A stretch of 23,925 nucleotides of DNA from Bordetella parapertussis (GTDB lineage: Bacteria > Pseudomonadota > Gammaproteobacteria > Burkholderiales > Burkholderiaceae_C). Positions 1-7,473 of this stretch are shown piece by piece; position 1 is the stretch's first letter; every line of letters starts with the position of its first letter. The stretch spans positions 1-23,925 of the forward strand of contig CAMDAN010000029.1 of NCBI GenBank assembly GCA_945888535.1, given 5' to 3'. The notes beneath the pieces were generated by a model. The model searched no databases. It saw nothing but the letters and a program-made list of their open reading frames with translations, and was not told where the DNA came from. The translations under genes were made by a program, and so were the position numbers.

Positions 1-78
1 CGGGTGATCAACTTGTTCCTATGCCGCATTTTGGGTTGGCGTTGGCCTTGCCCGATTGAACTCAAAGGCTTAGCCTAA
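1..78 (+). CDS. possible C-terminal end of an upstream gene (partial)
   Basis: Frame 1 is open from the window edge to a TAA at 76-78, giving about 25 residues that end in PIELKGLA. The stretch has a short hydrophobic part rich in Leu, Cys and Trp. It could be the tail of a gene whose body lies outside the window, and marC would then start about 20 bp downstream. The segment is too short to assign a family, and an open frame this short can occur by chance. Confidence 0.3.
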   Translation, partial: RVINLFLCRILGWRWPCPIELKGLA

Positions 79-98
79 CTTACAACTGTTTGCGCCAC

Positions 99-713
99 AT
101 GATGAACTACACCTTTGCTTCAGCGACGATTTTGCTGCTGCTCATTACCGACCCTGTTGGCAACATTCCTGTGTTTGCCAACGCGCTCAAGCATGTGGCT
201 CCCGAGAGACGGGCACGGGTTATTTTGCGAGAAATTTTGATCGCATTTTTCTTGCTCTTAACGTTTATGTTTGTGGGCGAAGGTTTTTTGCGTGTGATGA
301 ACCTCAGCGAGTTGTCTTTGCAAATTGGCGGTGGTGTGATTTTGTTTTTAATCGCGCTGCGCATGGTCTTCCCACCTCCTGCGGCCGAAGAAGCAGAGAT
401 TCTCACCGAGCCCTTGATCGTTCCTTTGGCGATTCCAGCGATTGCGGGCCCCTCCGCGTTAGCCACGGTGTTGCTCTTGGTCTCGCAACAACCGGAGCGG
501 CGTTTGGAGTGGATCGCGGCGCTGTGCGTCACTATGGTCATCAGCGCCGTGGTACTGGTTTCAGCAGAGCGAATTCAGCGTATTGTCGGTCCGCGTTTAG
601 TCACTGCAGTCGAGCGCTTGATGGGCTTGGTGTTGGTATCCGTAGCCATTGAGATGATGTTACGGGGTGCCAAGACCTTTGCCATGCAATTGATGCACGG
701 CGGTGCGAGTTAG
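99..713 (+). CDS. marC: MarC family integral membrane protein
   Basis: About 204 residues, close to the usual 200-220 of the MarC/YchE/YhgN family (UPF0056). The N-terminal helix carries the family motif TDPVGNIPVF at roughly residues 17-26. About six hydrophobic segments are visible, with a loop after the third that contains the acidic stretch PAAEEAEI. The family is an inner-membrane protein of uncertain transport function; the historical link to multiple antibiotic resistance has not been supported. The start is ATG at 99 or the adjacent ATG at 102; a TTG at 90 is also in frame and no clear Shine-Dalgarno (SD) sequence precedes any of them. The gene converges on the minus-strand xdhC/coxI-like gene with only 10 bp between the stops and no convincing terminator hairpin. 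Confidence 0.85.
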   Translation: MMNYTFASATILLLLITDPVGNIPVFANALKHVAPERRARVILREILIAFFLLLTFMFVGEGFLRVMNLSELSLQIGGGVILFLIALRMVFPPPAAEEAEILTEPLIVPLAIPAIAGPSALATVLLLVSQQPERRLEWIAALCVTMVISAVVLVSAERIQRIVGPRLVTAVERLMGLVLVSVAIEMMLRGAKTFAMQLMHGGAS

Positions 714-723
714 CTCAAAAAAA

Positions 724-1725
724 TCAAACTAGACTGCACACCGTCTTGGAGTTTTCCCAAGAGCTGAGTGCTTTGCTTAGATCAACGCCACGTCGCATTG
801 CGGTCATTTCAGCAACGATGCTCATGGCGATTTCTGGTGGCGTTAGCGCGCCCAGATTGAGACCCACTGGGCCACGCAGTTGTGCCGCCTCGGCTTCTGT
901 GACCTCAAACTCCAAGAGGCGCTTTCGCCGTTGGGTATTGTTGTGGCGTGAACCTAAGGCGCCTACATAAAACGCGGGGGTGCGCAGAGCCTCCATCAAA
1001 GCCAGATCATCGAGCTTAGGGTCATGCGTGACGGCCACGATGGCGCTGTTGTGGTCCAAGCGCATTGCCAAAACCAGATCGTCAGGCATCAAGGATGACA
1101 GCGTCACTCCAGCCATGGCATCCCATCCTTCGTGGTACTCCACCCGTGGCTCGCATACCGTCACTTGGTAGTCCAACATGACGGCCATGGTTGCAAGGTA
1201 GCGCGAAAGCTGCCCACCGCCGATGATGAGCAAACGCAATCGCGGGCCGTGCACGGTGGTCAGACTTTTCCCATCAAACTGTAATTTATCCCCGTCGGTG
1301 GCGGGCGCCATCCGAACCATGCCGGAGGCCATATCCAAACGCCGCTCTACGCGTTGGTGTTGCTCAATGCACACCAGCAATTCACGCAACTGGGACTGCG
1401 ATGAAAGTGGCTCTAGTACGACTTGCACGGACCCACCACAAGGCAGTCCAAAGCGTCGAACTTCTTCAGCAGTTTGTCCGTAGATCGTCGACTCAGGCAT
1501 TCGCAAAGCCAATTCGCCTGCAGCCACGCGACGAATTAAATCGTCTTCAATACATCCCCCAGAGACAGACCCTGCTACTTGACCGTCTTCACGAATAATC
1601 ATCAAAGATCCCGGTGGCCTGGGCGCAGAGCCCCATGTGCGCACGACGGTTCCCAGAACCACGCGTTGGCCTTTGCTTTGCCAATCTAGCGCGGTTCGGA
1701 TGACATCAATGTCAATACTGTTCAT
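724..1725 (-). CDS. coxI: XdhC/CoxI family molybdenum-hydroxylase maturation protein
   Basis: 333 residues with both parts of the family. The N-terminal XdhC_CoxI domain has GSAPRPPGS at 32-40, GGCIEDD at 56-62 and GLPCGG with Cys96. The C-terminal Rossmann-like domain has a glycine-rich strand-turn (LLIIGGGQ, about 165-172) and a THDP segment. XdhC proteins bind molybdenum cofactor and promote insertion and sulfuration in enzymes of the xanthine oxidase family. Here the client is most likely the CODH encoded upstream. The ATG has a good SD (AGGAG about 9 bases upstream). It lies 26 bp after the membrane-protein gene and looks like the last gene of the cox operon. It is a separate paralogue from the coxF-like gene at 4264-5280. 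The family assignment is firm; the symbol coxI rests on context. Confidence 0.85.
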   Translation of the reverse strand: MNSIDIDVIRTALDWQSKGQRVVLGTVVRTWGSAPRPPGSLMIIREDGQVAGSVSGGCIEDDLIRRVAAGELALRMPESTIYGQTAEEVRRFGLPCGGSVQVVLEPLSSQSQLRELLVCIEQHQRVERRLDMASGMVRMAPATDGDKLQFDGKSLTTVHGPRLRLLIIGGGQLSRYLATMAVMLDYQVTVCEPRVEYHEGWDAMAGVTLSSLMPDDLVLAMRLDHNSAIVAVTHDPKLDDLALMEALRTPAFYVGALGSRHNNTQRRKRLLEFEVTEAEAAQLRGPVGLNLGALTPPEIAMSIVAEMTAMRRGVDLSKALSSWENSKTVCSLV

Positions 1726-1751
1726 GAAAATTCTCCTGGTGGTTCAGGGTA

Positions 1752-2882
1752 TCACCCGGGTGTGGGAAAAGCGGGTTTGAGAGTTTGCGAGCGCCACGCC
1801 ATCATGGTTAATGCCCATGCGGCGAGTGCGCCTAGCAATGCAAGTGCGGCCTGCATCGCCCAGGGACCTTGGACTGGGGTTGTAATCCCAACGCTTAAGA
1901 GCAATACCGGTCCAAGTAGCAATTGTTTTGTGCGCACGGCCCATGCCAAAGCCAACTCGCTTATCGCCCCATGCGAACGCTCACGGCTGCAATGCACGGC
2001 CCAGGCCAGCGATGGAAGCACCATCACCAATACACCAGACACTACGCTATCACCCAAGAGCATCAGCGAACCTAGGACCAACAGGCTAAGACTGACAAAG
2101 GATTGAATAGTGTTGGATAGCCGACCACGCCCATAACACCAGATTAAAAATGCAACGAGGCTTGGCAGACCCGCCATCAAAACAAGGTGTGCAAAGACCA
2201 TGTCTGCAGTTGTCCAGCCCAGTGCCGAGCACCATGTATTTCCCAACCACAGCGTCCCCATCATCAAACCCATGGCAGAAGGTGCCAAGAGTGCTTCGGT
2301 TCGTCCCGTGGAACCACGGCAGGGGGTTTGCTGCTCAGTCATTGATTTGTCACGCACATACAAAACCGTAGCGCACAGTGCCAATAACAAACTCACTCCT
2401 AAATAGCTGGATGGCTCTCCTGCAGAGGTTCGCCAGGTGGCGCCTACCAAACCAGCAGCGGCTAAGGGATGCCAGGCGAAGGGGCCCATGTCAAAGGTGC
2501 TGACTTGGGTGCGGGTTTCGATCAACGCATTCCAGATTCCCCACACCAAAGCAAGCCCAAGCAGGCAGGCGTGGGCTGCATGCGGCTGTGCCGTCAGCAA
2601 AGGGAGCCAGACACCTAAAGCCGTGAGTAACCCGAACAAACCCAATACGCGGGGCGCACATTTCAGTGCCATGGCGCTGCCGCGACATGCCAAGCGGACC
2701 ATCCACCAAAGCGATACCGCCACCACCCCACTGGCAAGCGACCAGCCCAGGCGCATGCCTTGCTCACCCAGCCAAATCCAACCCAGCAACAAAACCGTCC
2801 AGTGCGCTACTTCGCCCGAGTGGTTGAGCACTGCGCGATGAGAACGAAGTAAGACGGGTGCGTCAGACATTGGCGTAGCCAT
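1752..2882 (-). CDS. polytopic membrane protein of the cox cluster, function unknown
   Basis: 376 residues with about ten or eleven hydrophobic segments, rich in Leu, Trp, Ala and Gly, with few charges outside one hydrophilic loop near residues 178-196. I do not recognise a family-defining motif. The start overlaps the end of the upstream oxygenase-like gene (that stop is at 2863-2865), so translation is probably coupled; a second ATG at 2870 is also possible. Cox clusters of carboxydotrophs encode membrane proteins such as CoxB, CoxC, CoxH and CoxK, and by position this could fill a CoxK-like role. That is inference from context only. Alternatives are an NnrS-like membrane protein or an unrelated transporter; the histidine pattern expected of NnrS is not evident. 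Confidence 0.7.
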   Translation of the reverse strand: MATPMSDAPVLLRSHRAVLNHSGEVAHWTVLLLGWIWLGEQGMRLGWSLASGVVAVSLWWMVRLACRGSAMALKCAPRVLGLFGLLTALGVWLPLLTAQPHAAHACLLGLALVWGIWNALIETRTQVSTFDMGPFAWHPLAAAGLVGATWRTSAGEPSSYLGVSLLLALCATVLYVRDKSMTEQQTPCRGSTGRTEALLAPSAMGLMMGTLWLGNTWCSALGWTTADMVFAHLVLMAGLPSLVAFLIWCYGRGRLSNTIQSFVSLSLLVLGSLMLLGDSVVSGVLVMVLPSLAWAVHCSRERSHGAISELALAWAVRTKQLLLGPVLLLSVGITTPVQGPWAMQAALALLGALAAWALTMMAWRSQTLKPAFPTPG

Positions 2883-3564
2883 TCAATTGGTCCGACCCGC
2901 CCGCCGCATGCACGCTCACATTGAACGACACAATCACCCGATCGCTGGTGCCGTGGTAAGGCATGGCTTGGTGTGGCAACCACGAGGGAAAGACCACCAG
3001 TTGCCCGGGCACGGGTGCGATATCGAGATGCGCATTTTGCAAATAGGCGTTACCAAAATCCATGGCTGCGCCTCCCAAGCGGTTGAAGTGCGGGCCGTAA
3101 AAACGGGTCACGCCGTTGGCCTCGCCCAGTACCGGGTGCGTGCTGCGCAACTCGGGCGGATCCACTTGCAGGCAATACACGCCCGACCACGAGCAGTTGC
3201 CATGCGTGTGCACATCGTGGTGGCTGCCTTGGCTCGCTATCTGAAACCAGATGCCGCGCATGGCAATTTGAAAACCCGGTTTGGCCTCAGCCCATGCGCC
3301 TTGGTTGGCCAGCACCACGGTTTGGCGCACGCTGTCAACGAGGAAGCCGACCAATTGTTCCCATTCGGACAGGCGAATGCGTTGCAACAAGTCATCTTTG
3401 CTGGCGTAAAACGCTTTGGGCGCGCCGGCATCGGAACGGGCATCGGTTGCCCGCATGGTCTGAAACACCCGAACCAAGACCGCATTGACCGCTTCAGCCT
3501 GTGCAAAGCGGTGCATGCCCACCGGCGTATGCCAAAACTGGTGCAGTGGGTCGGCTTGCAACAT
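2863..3564 (-). CDS. putative 2OG-Fe(II) oxygenase-like protein (TIGR02466-like)
   Basis: 233 residues from the ATG at 3564. The C-terminal half resembles the putative 2OG-Fe(II) oxygenases described by TIGR02466: a histidine cluster followed by SGVYCLQ (His119 and His121, then residues 127-133), and later FPSWLPHQ (192-199, His198) and a basic residue in DRVIVSFNV (Arg209). These positions fit a double-stranded beta-helix metal site, but the exact HxD/E...H triad needs a structural model. An open frame extends upstream to 3669 but would overlap the mocA-like gene by almost 90 bp; the ATG at 3564 leaves 16 bp and matches where family similarity begins. It is flanked by cox genes and overlaps the next gene, so it is probably co-transcribed. 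No role in CODH biogenesis is established as far as I know. Confidence 0.7.
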   Translation of the reverse strand: MLQADPLHQFWHTPVGMHRFAQAEAVNAVLVRVFQTMRATDARSDAGAPKAFYASKDDLLQRIRLSEWEQLVGFLVDSVRQTVVLANQGAWAEAKPGFQIAMRGIWFQIASQGSHHDVHTHGNCSWSGVYCLQVDPPELRSTHPVLGEANGVTRFYGPHFNRLGGAAMDFGNAYLQNAHLDIAPVPGQLVVFPSWLPHQAMPYHGTSDRVIVSFNVSVHAAGGSDQLNGYANV

Positions 3565-3580
3565 ACCAAGACGGTGGGGC

Positions 3581-4261
3581 TTAAGCCGCCACCTGTAAAT
3601 GCGCCGGCCATTGGAGTTGGTGGCCGGTGCGCGCGGCCAAGGCGGCGATGTCTTCCAAGGTGTCGACATCGGTGCGGTAGCGGCTGTTGGTGGTGGCCCA
3701 GTGCTGCACTTGATCGGGGTGGGCGGACTGCCATTGGCGGCAACCGACGTTCACATCGCCCGCCAAAATTTGCTCACGCACCTCGGCGCTGAACATCACC
3801 GGGTTGCCGGGCAAACCATCGACCGTGGGTTGCACCACCTGGGTGCCAGCGCTGCGCTTTTTGTAGGCCCCAATCAGGTCGTTGATGTCTTGTGAATTAA
3901 TCAAAGGTTGATCGGCCAAGGCGACCAATGTGGCATCGAGTTTGGGCGACAGGGCTTGCAAGCCAATGCGCAAGGAAGAAATTTGACCTGCATCGGGAAC
4001 GGGGTTGCGCACCAAGGTGACCGGGAATTCTTTAACCGCCTCTTCGATGAGATCGGCGTAATGGCCTAACACCACCACCACCTCGTCCACCCCGGCGCCC
4101 GACAAAGCAATCAGCTGGCGACGGATCAAAGGCACACCGCCGAGTTGAAGCAAGCTTTTGGGCCGGTTGCCCATGCGCGAACCCGAGCCCGCGGCCAAGA
4201 GCACTGCACCGACTGCCACGCGGCTGTACAAACCACCACCGCCTTTGAGAATGCAACCCAT
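3581..4261 (-). CDS. mocA: MocA-type molybdenum cofactor cytidylyltransferase
   Basis: 226 residues, NTP-transferase fold. LLAAGSGSRMG (21-31) with Lys35 forms the nucleotide-binding signature. GQISSLRIG (92-100), ADQP (116-119) and GNPV (152-155) follow in the order typical of MocA-like proteins. The LAAG form rather than LAGG and DQP rather than GDxP fit a CTP-using MocA more than a GTP-using MobA. Aerobic CODH uses molybdopterin cytosine dinucleotide, so this gene would make the cofactor of the neighbouring enzyme. The ATG at 4261 begins 2 bp after the coxF stop. An upstream extension of the frame to 4378 runs antisense-like through the coxF tail in another frame and is not expected to be translated. 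Confidence is high for the family and moderate for CTP specificity. Confidence 0.82.
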   Translation of the reverse strand: MGCILKGGGGLYSRVAVGAVLLAAGSGSRMGNRPKSLLQLGGVPLIRRQLIALSGAGVDEVVVVLGHYADLIEEAVKEFPVTLVRNPVPDAGQISSLRIGLQALSPKLDATLVALADQPLINSQDINDLIGAYKKRSAGTQVVQPTVDGLPGNPVMFSAEVREQILAGDVNVGCRQWQSAHPDQVQHWATTNSRYRTDVDTLEDIAALAARTGHQLQWPAHLQVAA

Positions 4262-4263
4262 GT

Positions 4264-5280
4264 TCAGCCTCCGCAGCAAGAAGATTTGGTCGTCGCTGCG
4301 GTCACTGCAACGGGGGCGACGGCCATCACCGGTTCCGCAGTCTTGACTGCAGCGGCTTGTTTGGAGCCGCCGCAGCAACTGCTGGCTGCTGGGGCGACCA
4401 CGGGTGCAGAAGCAGAAGCAGGTGCAGATGCAGTACTACTAGCAGCCGCATGCGCAGGCATTGCTGTTGGCACCGCAGCGTCTTGGAGCCCACGCCCGCG
4501 GCGCACGGCAATGACGGATGCCAGCACGGAGAGCGCGATTTCTTCGGGCGTTTGTGCACCAATGATTGCGCCAGCAGGGGCCACGATACGCGCGACCGCA
4601 GCGGGGTCTTCGCCGCTGGCGACCAAACTCTCGCGCAACACGCCGGCTTTCTTGGCGCTAGACACAAACCACACACTTTGCGCTTGCAAAGCAAGTGCGG
4701 CTTTGAGGCCTTGCAGGTCGCGACGCCCTTGCGTTGCAACCACCACAAAGGACGGGGAGGGCAAGTTGTCGCACACCTCTTTGGCGTCGTCGCTTGAGAG
4801 CACCGTGGCCGCATCAGGAAAGTCCGAAGCGACAGCTGCGTGGGCTACCACGGCCACCCGCAAGCCAACGCGTGGAGCCAAACCAACCAAGGCGCGTGCA
4901 ACAGGCGAGTCGCCAACCACAGTTAAGGTGGCTGAGGGCAGGATGGGGTCAATGAACAACTCGAGTGTGCCGCCAGAGTGGCAGGCCATTCCAAATTCGA
5001 GTACATCGCCCAAATCGCGCTCGGCGGATTCTTCCGAGGGTGAAATTCGAATGGTTCGTGGTTGGCCGTCTAGCAAGGCGCGGCGGGCGGTTTTGATGAC
5101 GGCTGGTTGCGCGCATCCTCCACCGATCCAACCGTGGATGTGTCCATCGGCAGTGACCACGGCTTTGTCACCCGCTTTGCCCGAAGTGGGGGCTTGCGCG
5201 CGAAGCACTGTGACCAAGGCAAAGGGCTGCTGCGCACCTTGAAGTTGGGCGGCATGGCTAATCCATTCGTTGTGGTTCAT
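4264..5280 (-). CDS. coxF: CoxF, XdhC family CODH maturation protein with CCGG tail
   Basis: 338 residues from the ATG at 5280, chosen because AAGGAG lies 6 bases upstream; a TTG at 5307 is in frame but overlaps the coxE stop and lacks this SD. The N-terminal XdhC/CoxI domain has GWIGGGCAQP (Cys56) and GMACHSGG (Cys100). A Rossmann-like segment starts near TVVGDSPVA (120-128), and EEIALS and VRRGRG near its end are typical of the family. After this the protein has an unusual Ala/Ser/Pro/Val-rich low-complexity tail of about 65 residues with two Cys-Cys-Gly-Gly motifs, at 302-305 and at the very C-terminus, 335-338. CoxF is required for functional CODH in Oligotropha, where it is thought to act with CoxD and CoxE on assembly of the Cu-S-Mo site. 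The tail could bind metal or sulfur, but that is inference. Confidence 0.85.
   Translation of the reverse strand: MNHNEWISHAAQLQGAQQPFALVTVLRAQAPTSGKAGDKAVVTADGHIHGWIGGGCAQPAVIKTARRALLDGQPRTIRISPSEESAERDLGDVLEFGMACHSGGTLELFIDPILPSATLTVVGDSPVARALVGLAPRVGLRVAVVAHAAVASDFPDAATVLSSDDAKEVCDNLPSPSFVVVATQGRRDLQGLKAALALQAQSVWFVSSAKKAGVLRESLVASGEDPAAVARIVAPAGAIIGAQTPEEIALSVLASVIAVRRGRGLQDAAVPTAMPAHAAASSTASAPASASAPVVAPAASSCCGGSKQAAAVKTAEPVMAVAPVAVTAATTKSSCCGG
4406..4433 (+). repeat. hexanucleotide GCAGNN tract inside coxF
   Basis: GCAG recurs every six bases at 4406, 4412, 4418, 4424 and 4430 (units GCAGAA, GCAGAA, GCAGGT, GCAGAT, then GCAG). On the coding strand this encodes alternating Ala with Ser or Pro in the tail linker of CoxF. 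The tract may be prone to slippage in multiples of two codons, which would change linker length without a frameshift. Confidence 0.7.
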
Positions 5281-5303
5281 TGCGGTCTCCTTGACTTGCG
5301 TCT

Positions 5304-6500
5304 TCAATACAAAACATGGCGTGCTGCCACCAAATCGGCCAAAGTGGCCAAGGGCACAAAGCGCTCAATGCGGCTGCGCGCGCGCTGCAAAGCACCCGCT
5401 GCAGGCACCTTGCGTGTGGGGTGAAACCAGGTGATGCGGGCACCGCGTGCACGCACTTCCTGCAAAGCTGCATCGAGCAGCTCGGGGCCGTCGGTGTCAA
5501 AACCATCCGAGAACACCCAGACGCGTGAACCGCGGTTGAGCTGGGCGCGGGCATGGTCGCGCGCGAATTCTTGCAAGCTCGCGGCAATGCGTGTTCCGCC
5601 ACCAAAACCTGCGGTCACGGCGTTGACTTTTTCTTGAATCGCGGGTGTGTCGCGGTGCATATAGGGCGTGACCTCGGCCAGGCGGGTGTGAAACACAAAC
5701 ACGCGGGCATCGGCTTCCAAAGCAAAGGCGCGGGCCACGCGCAAAAAGAGCGCGGCGTGCGATTCCATCGAGCGGCTCACATCGGCCAAGATGAACAAGC
5801 GCGGGGGTTCGACGCGTTTGATTTTCCAAGCCGGCTGCATCAGCTCGCCGCCCCAGGCCACGCTGCGGCGCAGGGTTTGGCGCAAATCCAGCCGCTGTCC
5901 GCGCGGCGCCACGCGCCAGCGCCGGGTCGCTTTGGGCTGCAATTGGGCGGTGATTTGGCGCGCTAGCTGTTGCAAAGCGCCCAGTTCTTGCGGCATCCAC
6001 ATCTGGCCTTCGCGCGCGTGCAGGGCTTCGGTGCGGCTGGCACCGCCTTGGGCTCTGGGCGTACCAGCGTCTTGTTCGTCGTGGCCTACCGATGGCATAT
6101 CCCCCGCTGTCTGCGGTGCAGCCTGTTTGCTGCCGGCTTGGGTGGGGGGTTGCTGGGCCGCATCCATTTGGTCGTGCAGGGTTTGAACGCTTTGGCGCAG
6201 GTTGCGACTGGGGCGGGTTTGTCCGCTGACTTTCACGCCGCCGCGCAGTTTTTCAGGGTGCCAAAAGCGCTCGTAAACCTCGGGCCACAGCTGCCACTCG
6301 CGGTGGCTATGGCAAGCGATCGCACGCCAAGCCGCTTGAATGGGTTTTTCTTTCAAAGGGCCCAAGTGCAGCGCCGCTTGCAGCATGGCCTGTTGCTCAG
6401 CCACGCCGACGGTCAGACCATGGTCACGCAGCAAGGCCGCAAAGCCCGCCAAGCGCTCCGAGGGCGCGCAGGCGGTTGGGGTGACTGGGTTGGCACTCAT
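5304..6500 (-). CDS. coxE: CoxE, VWA-domain CODH maturation protein
   Basis: 398 residues. The C-terminal half is a von Willebrand factor A domain with an intact metal-ion-dependent adhesion site: DVSRS at 240-244 (DxSxS), Thr303 in GFGGGT and Asp332 in FSDGFD. A Gln/Ala-rich, probably disordered linker spans about 112-155 between the N-terminal helical region and the VWA domain. In Oligotropha, CoxD (MoxR AAA+) and CoxE (VWA) work as a pair in post-translational assembly of the CODH active site; CoxE is membrane associated there. The start overlaps the coxD stop in an ATGA, indicating translational coupling. Confidence 0.93.
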   Translation of the reverse strand: MSANPVTPTACAPSERLAGFAALLRDHGLTVGVAEQQAMLQAALHLGPLKEKPIQAAWRAIACHSHREWQLWPEVYERFWHPEKLRGGVKVSGQTRPSRNLRQSVQTLHDQMDAAQQPPTQAGSKQAAPQTAGDMPSVGHDEQDAGTPRAQGGASRTEALHAREGQMWMPQELGALQQLARQITAQLQPKATRRWRVAPRGQRLDLRQTLRRSVAWGGELMQPAWKIKRVEPPRLFILADVSRSMESHAALFLRVARAFALEADARVFVFHTRLAEVTPYMHRDTPAIQEKVNAVTAGFGGGTRIAASLQEFARDHARAQLNRGSRVWVFSDGFDTDGPELLDAALQEVRARGARITWFHPTRKVPAAGALQRARSRIERFVPLATLADLVAARHVLY

Positions 6501-7471
6501 GTCGTGGCCTTGGCTTGCTCGTTGCTGTTTTCGGCCACGCCCACGCTGCGGCGGCCTTCGACCAGTTGACGCAAGCGCTCCGGGCCCATCACAAAGCGGT
6601 CTTCGCGGGTTTTGAGCAAGCAGCCCAAGGTGCCCAAAACCGCCGACATGTCTTCGGGCAAGTGGCTGTACTGGAGGTGAAACAAGGCCCGCACCCAGTC
6701 CAGCGTCTCGGCAATGCCGGGGATCTTGGACAGGTCTTCGCGGCGCAGGCGTTGCACGAACTGCACCGCGTCTTCCACCAAGTGGGTGTCGACTTCAGGC
6801 AAGGCGGATTTGACAATGGCGATCTCGCGCGAGAGCGTCGGGTAATCGAGGTAGTGGTAGAGGCAACGCCGACGCAGTGCATCCGACAACTCGCGCGTGC
6901 CGTTGCTGGTCAAAATCACTTGCGGAATGTGGGTGGCGCGGATCGTGCCGATCTCGGGCACGGTGATTTGGTATTCGGCCAGCACTTCAAGCAAGAAGGC
7001 TTCAAAGGCTTCGTCAGCGCGGTCGATCTCGTCGATCAACAGCACGCAAGGACCGCTTTGGCTGATGGCGCGCAGCAAGGGGCGCTCAAGCAGGTAGTCA
7101 CGGCTGAAAACGTCGGACTCACGCACCCGGCCCGCGCCGTCATGACTCACGCCGTTTTGTGCCGCTTCGCTCATGCGAATGGCCATCAGTTGGCGGCCGT
7201 AGTTCCATTCGTAAGCGGCTTGTGCCAGGTCCAAACCTTCAAAGCATTGCAGGCGGATCAAGGGGGCATTTTGGGAATGCGCAAGCGCCGTGGCCAACGC
7301 AGTTTTGCCCACGCCCGCATCGCCTTCGATCAACAAGGGCCGCTGCAAAGCGGATGCCAGCCACACGGTGGTGGCCAGGTCTTCATCGGCCAGATAGCCC
7401 GCGCCTTGCAGCCTCTCACGCAGGATGCGCTCCTGTGCTGCAGGCCGCCCTGACGGGTCTGGCGGGGACAC
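6497..7471 (-). CDS. coxD: CoxD, MoxR-type AAA+ ATPase for CODH active-site assembly
   Basis: 324 residues from the GTG at 7471, chosen because AAGAGG sits 6 bases upstream; a TTG at 7477 is in frame but lies only 1-2 bases after that SD. Walker A is GDAGVGKT (50-57) and Walker B is VLLIDEID (143-150), followed by ILTSNGTRELSDALRRRC, which carries the sensor-1 Asn and an arginine pair characteristic of the MoxR class. In Oligotropha, CoxD is a membrane-bound ATPase needed for sulfuration of Mo and for copper incorporation into the [CuSMoO2] site. The start is within 3 bases of the coxG stop and the stop overlaps coxE. Confidence 0.93.
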   Translation of the reverse strand: MSPPDPSGRPAAQERILRERLQGAGYLADEDLATTVWLASALQRPLLIEGDAGVGKTALATALAHSQNAPLIRLQCFEGLDLAQAAYEWNYGRQLMAIRMSEAAQNGVSHDGAGRVRESDVFSRDYLLERPLLRAISQSGPCVLLIDEIDRADEAFEAFLLEVLAEYQITVPEIGTIRATHIPQVILTSNGTRELSDALRRRCLYHYLDYPTLSREIAIVKSALPEVDTHLVEDAVQFVQRLRREDLSKIPGIAETLDWVRALFHLQYSHLPEDMSAVLGTLGCLLKTREDRFVMGPERLRQLVEGRRSVGVAENSNEQAKATT

Positions 7472-7473
7472 GG

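Noticed and set aside
695..723. Terminator between marC and the coxI-like gene
   Set aside because: GCAC-GGCG-GTGC has only 4-base arms and lies within the marC coding end. The nearby A-run does not follow a hairpin in the right direction for the minus-strand gene.
2887..3792. Plus-strand open frame of 301 codons opposite the oxygenase-like gene
   Set aside because: The translation is rich in His and Arg with no hydrophobic core pattern, and the minus-strand protein has family motifs and fits the operon spacing.
4145..5242. Long plus-strand open frame (365 codons) opposite coxF and mocA
   Set aside because: It is antisense to two well-supported conserved genes, has a low-complexity Ala/Thr-rich translation with no recognisable domain, and reflects GC-rich codon bias on the real strand.
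6515..7453. Plus-strand open frame of 312 codons opposite coxD
   Set aside because: It mirrors the entire coxD gene, whose Walker motifs are unmistakable. The antisense product shows no family features.
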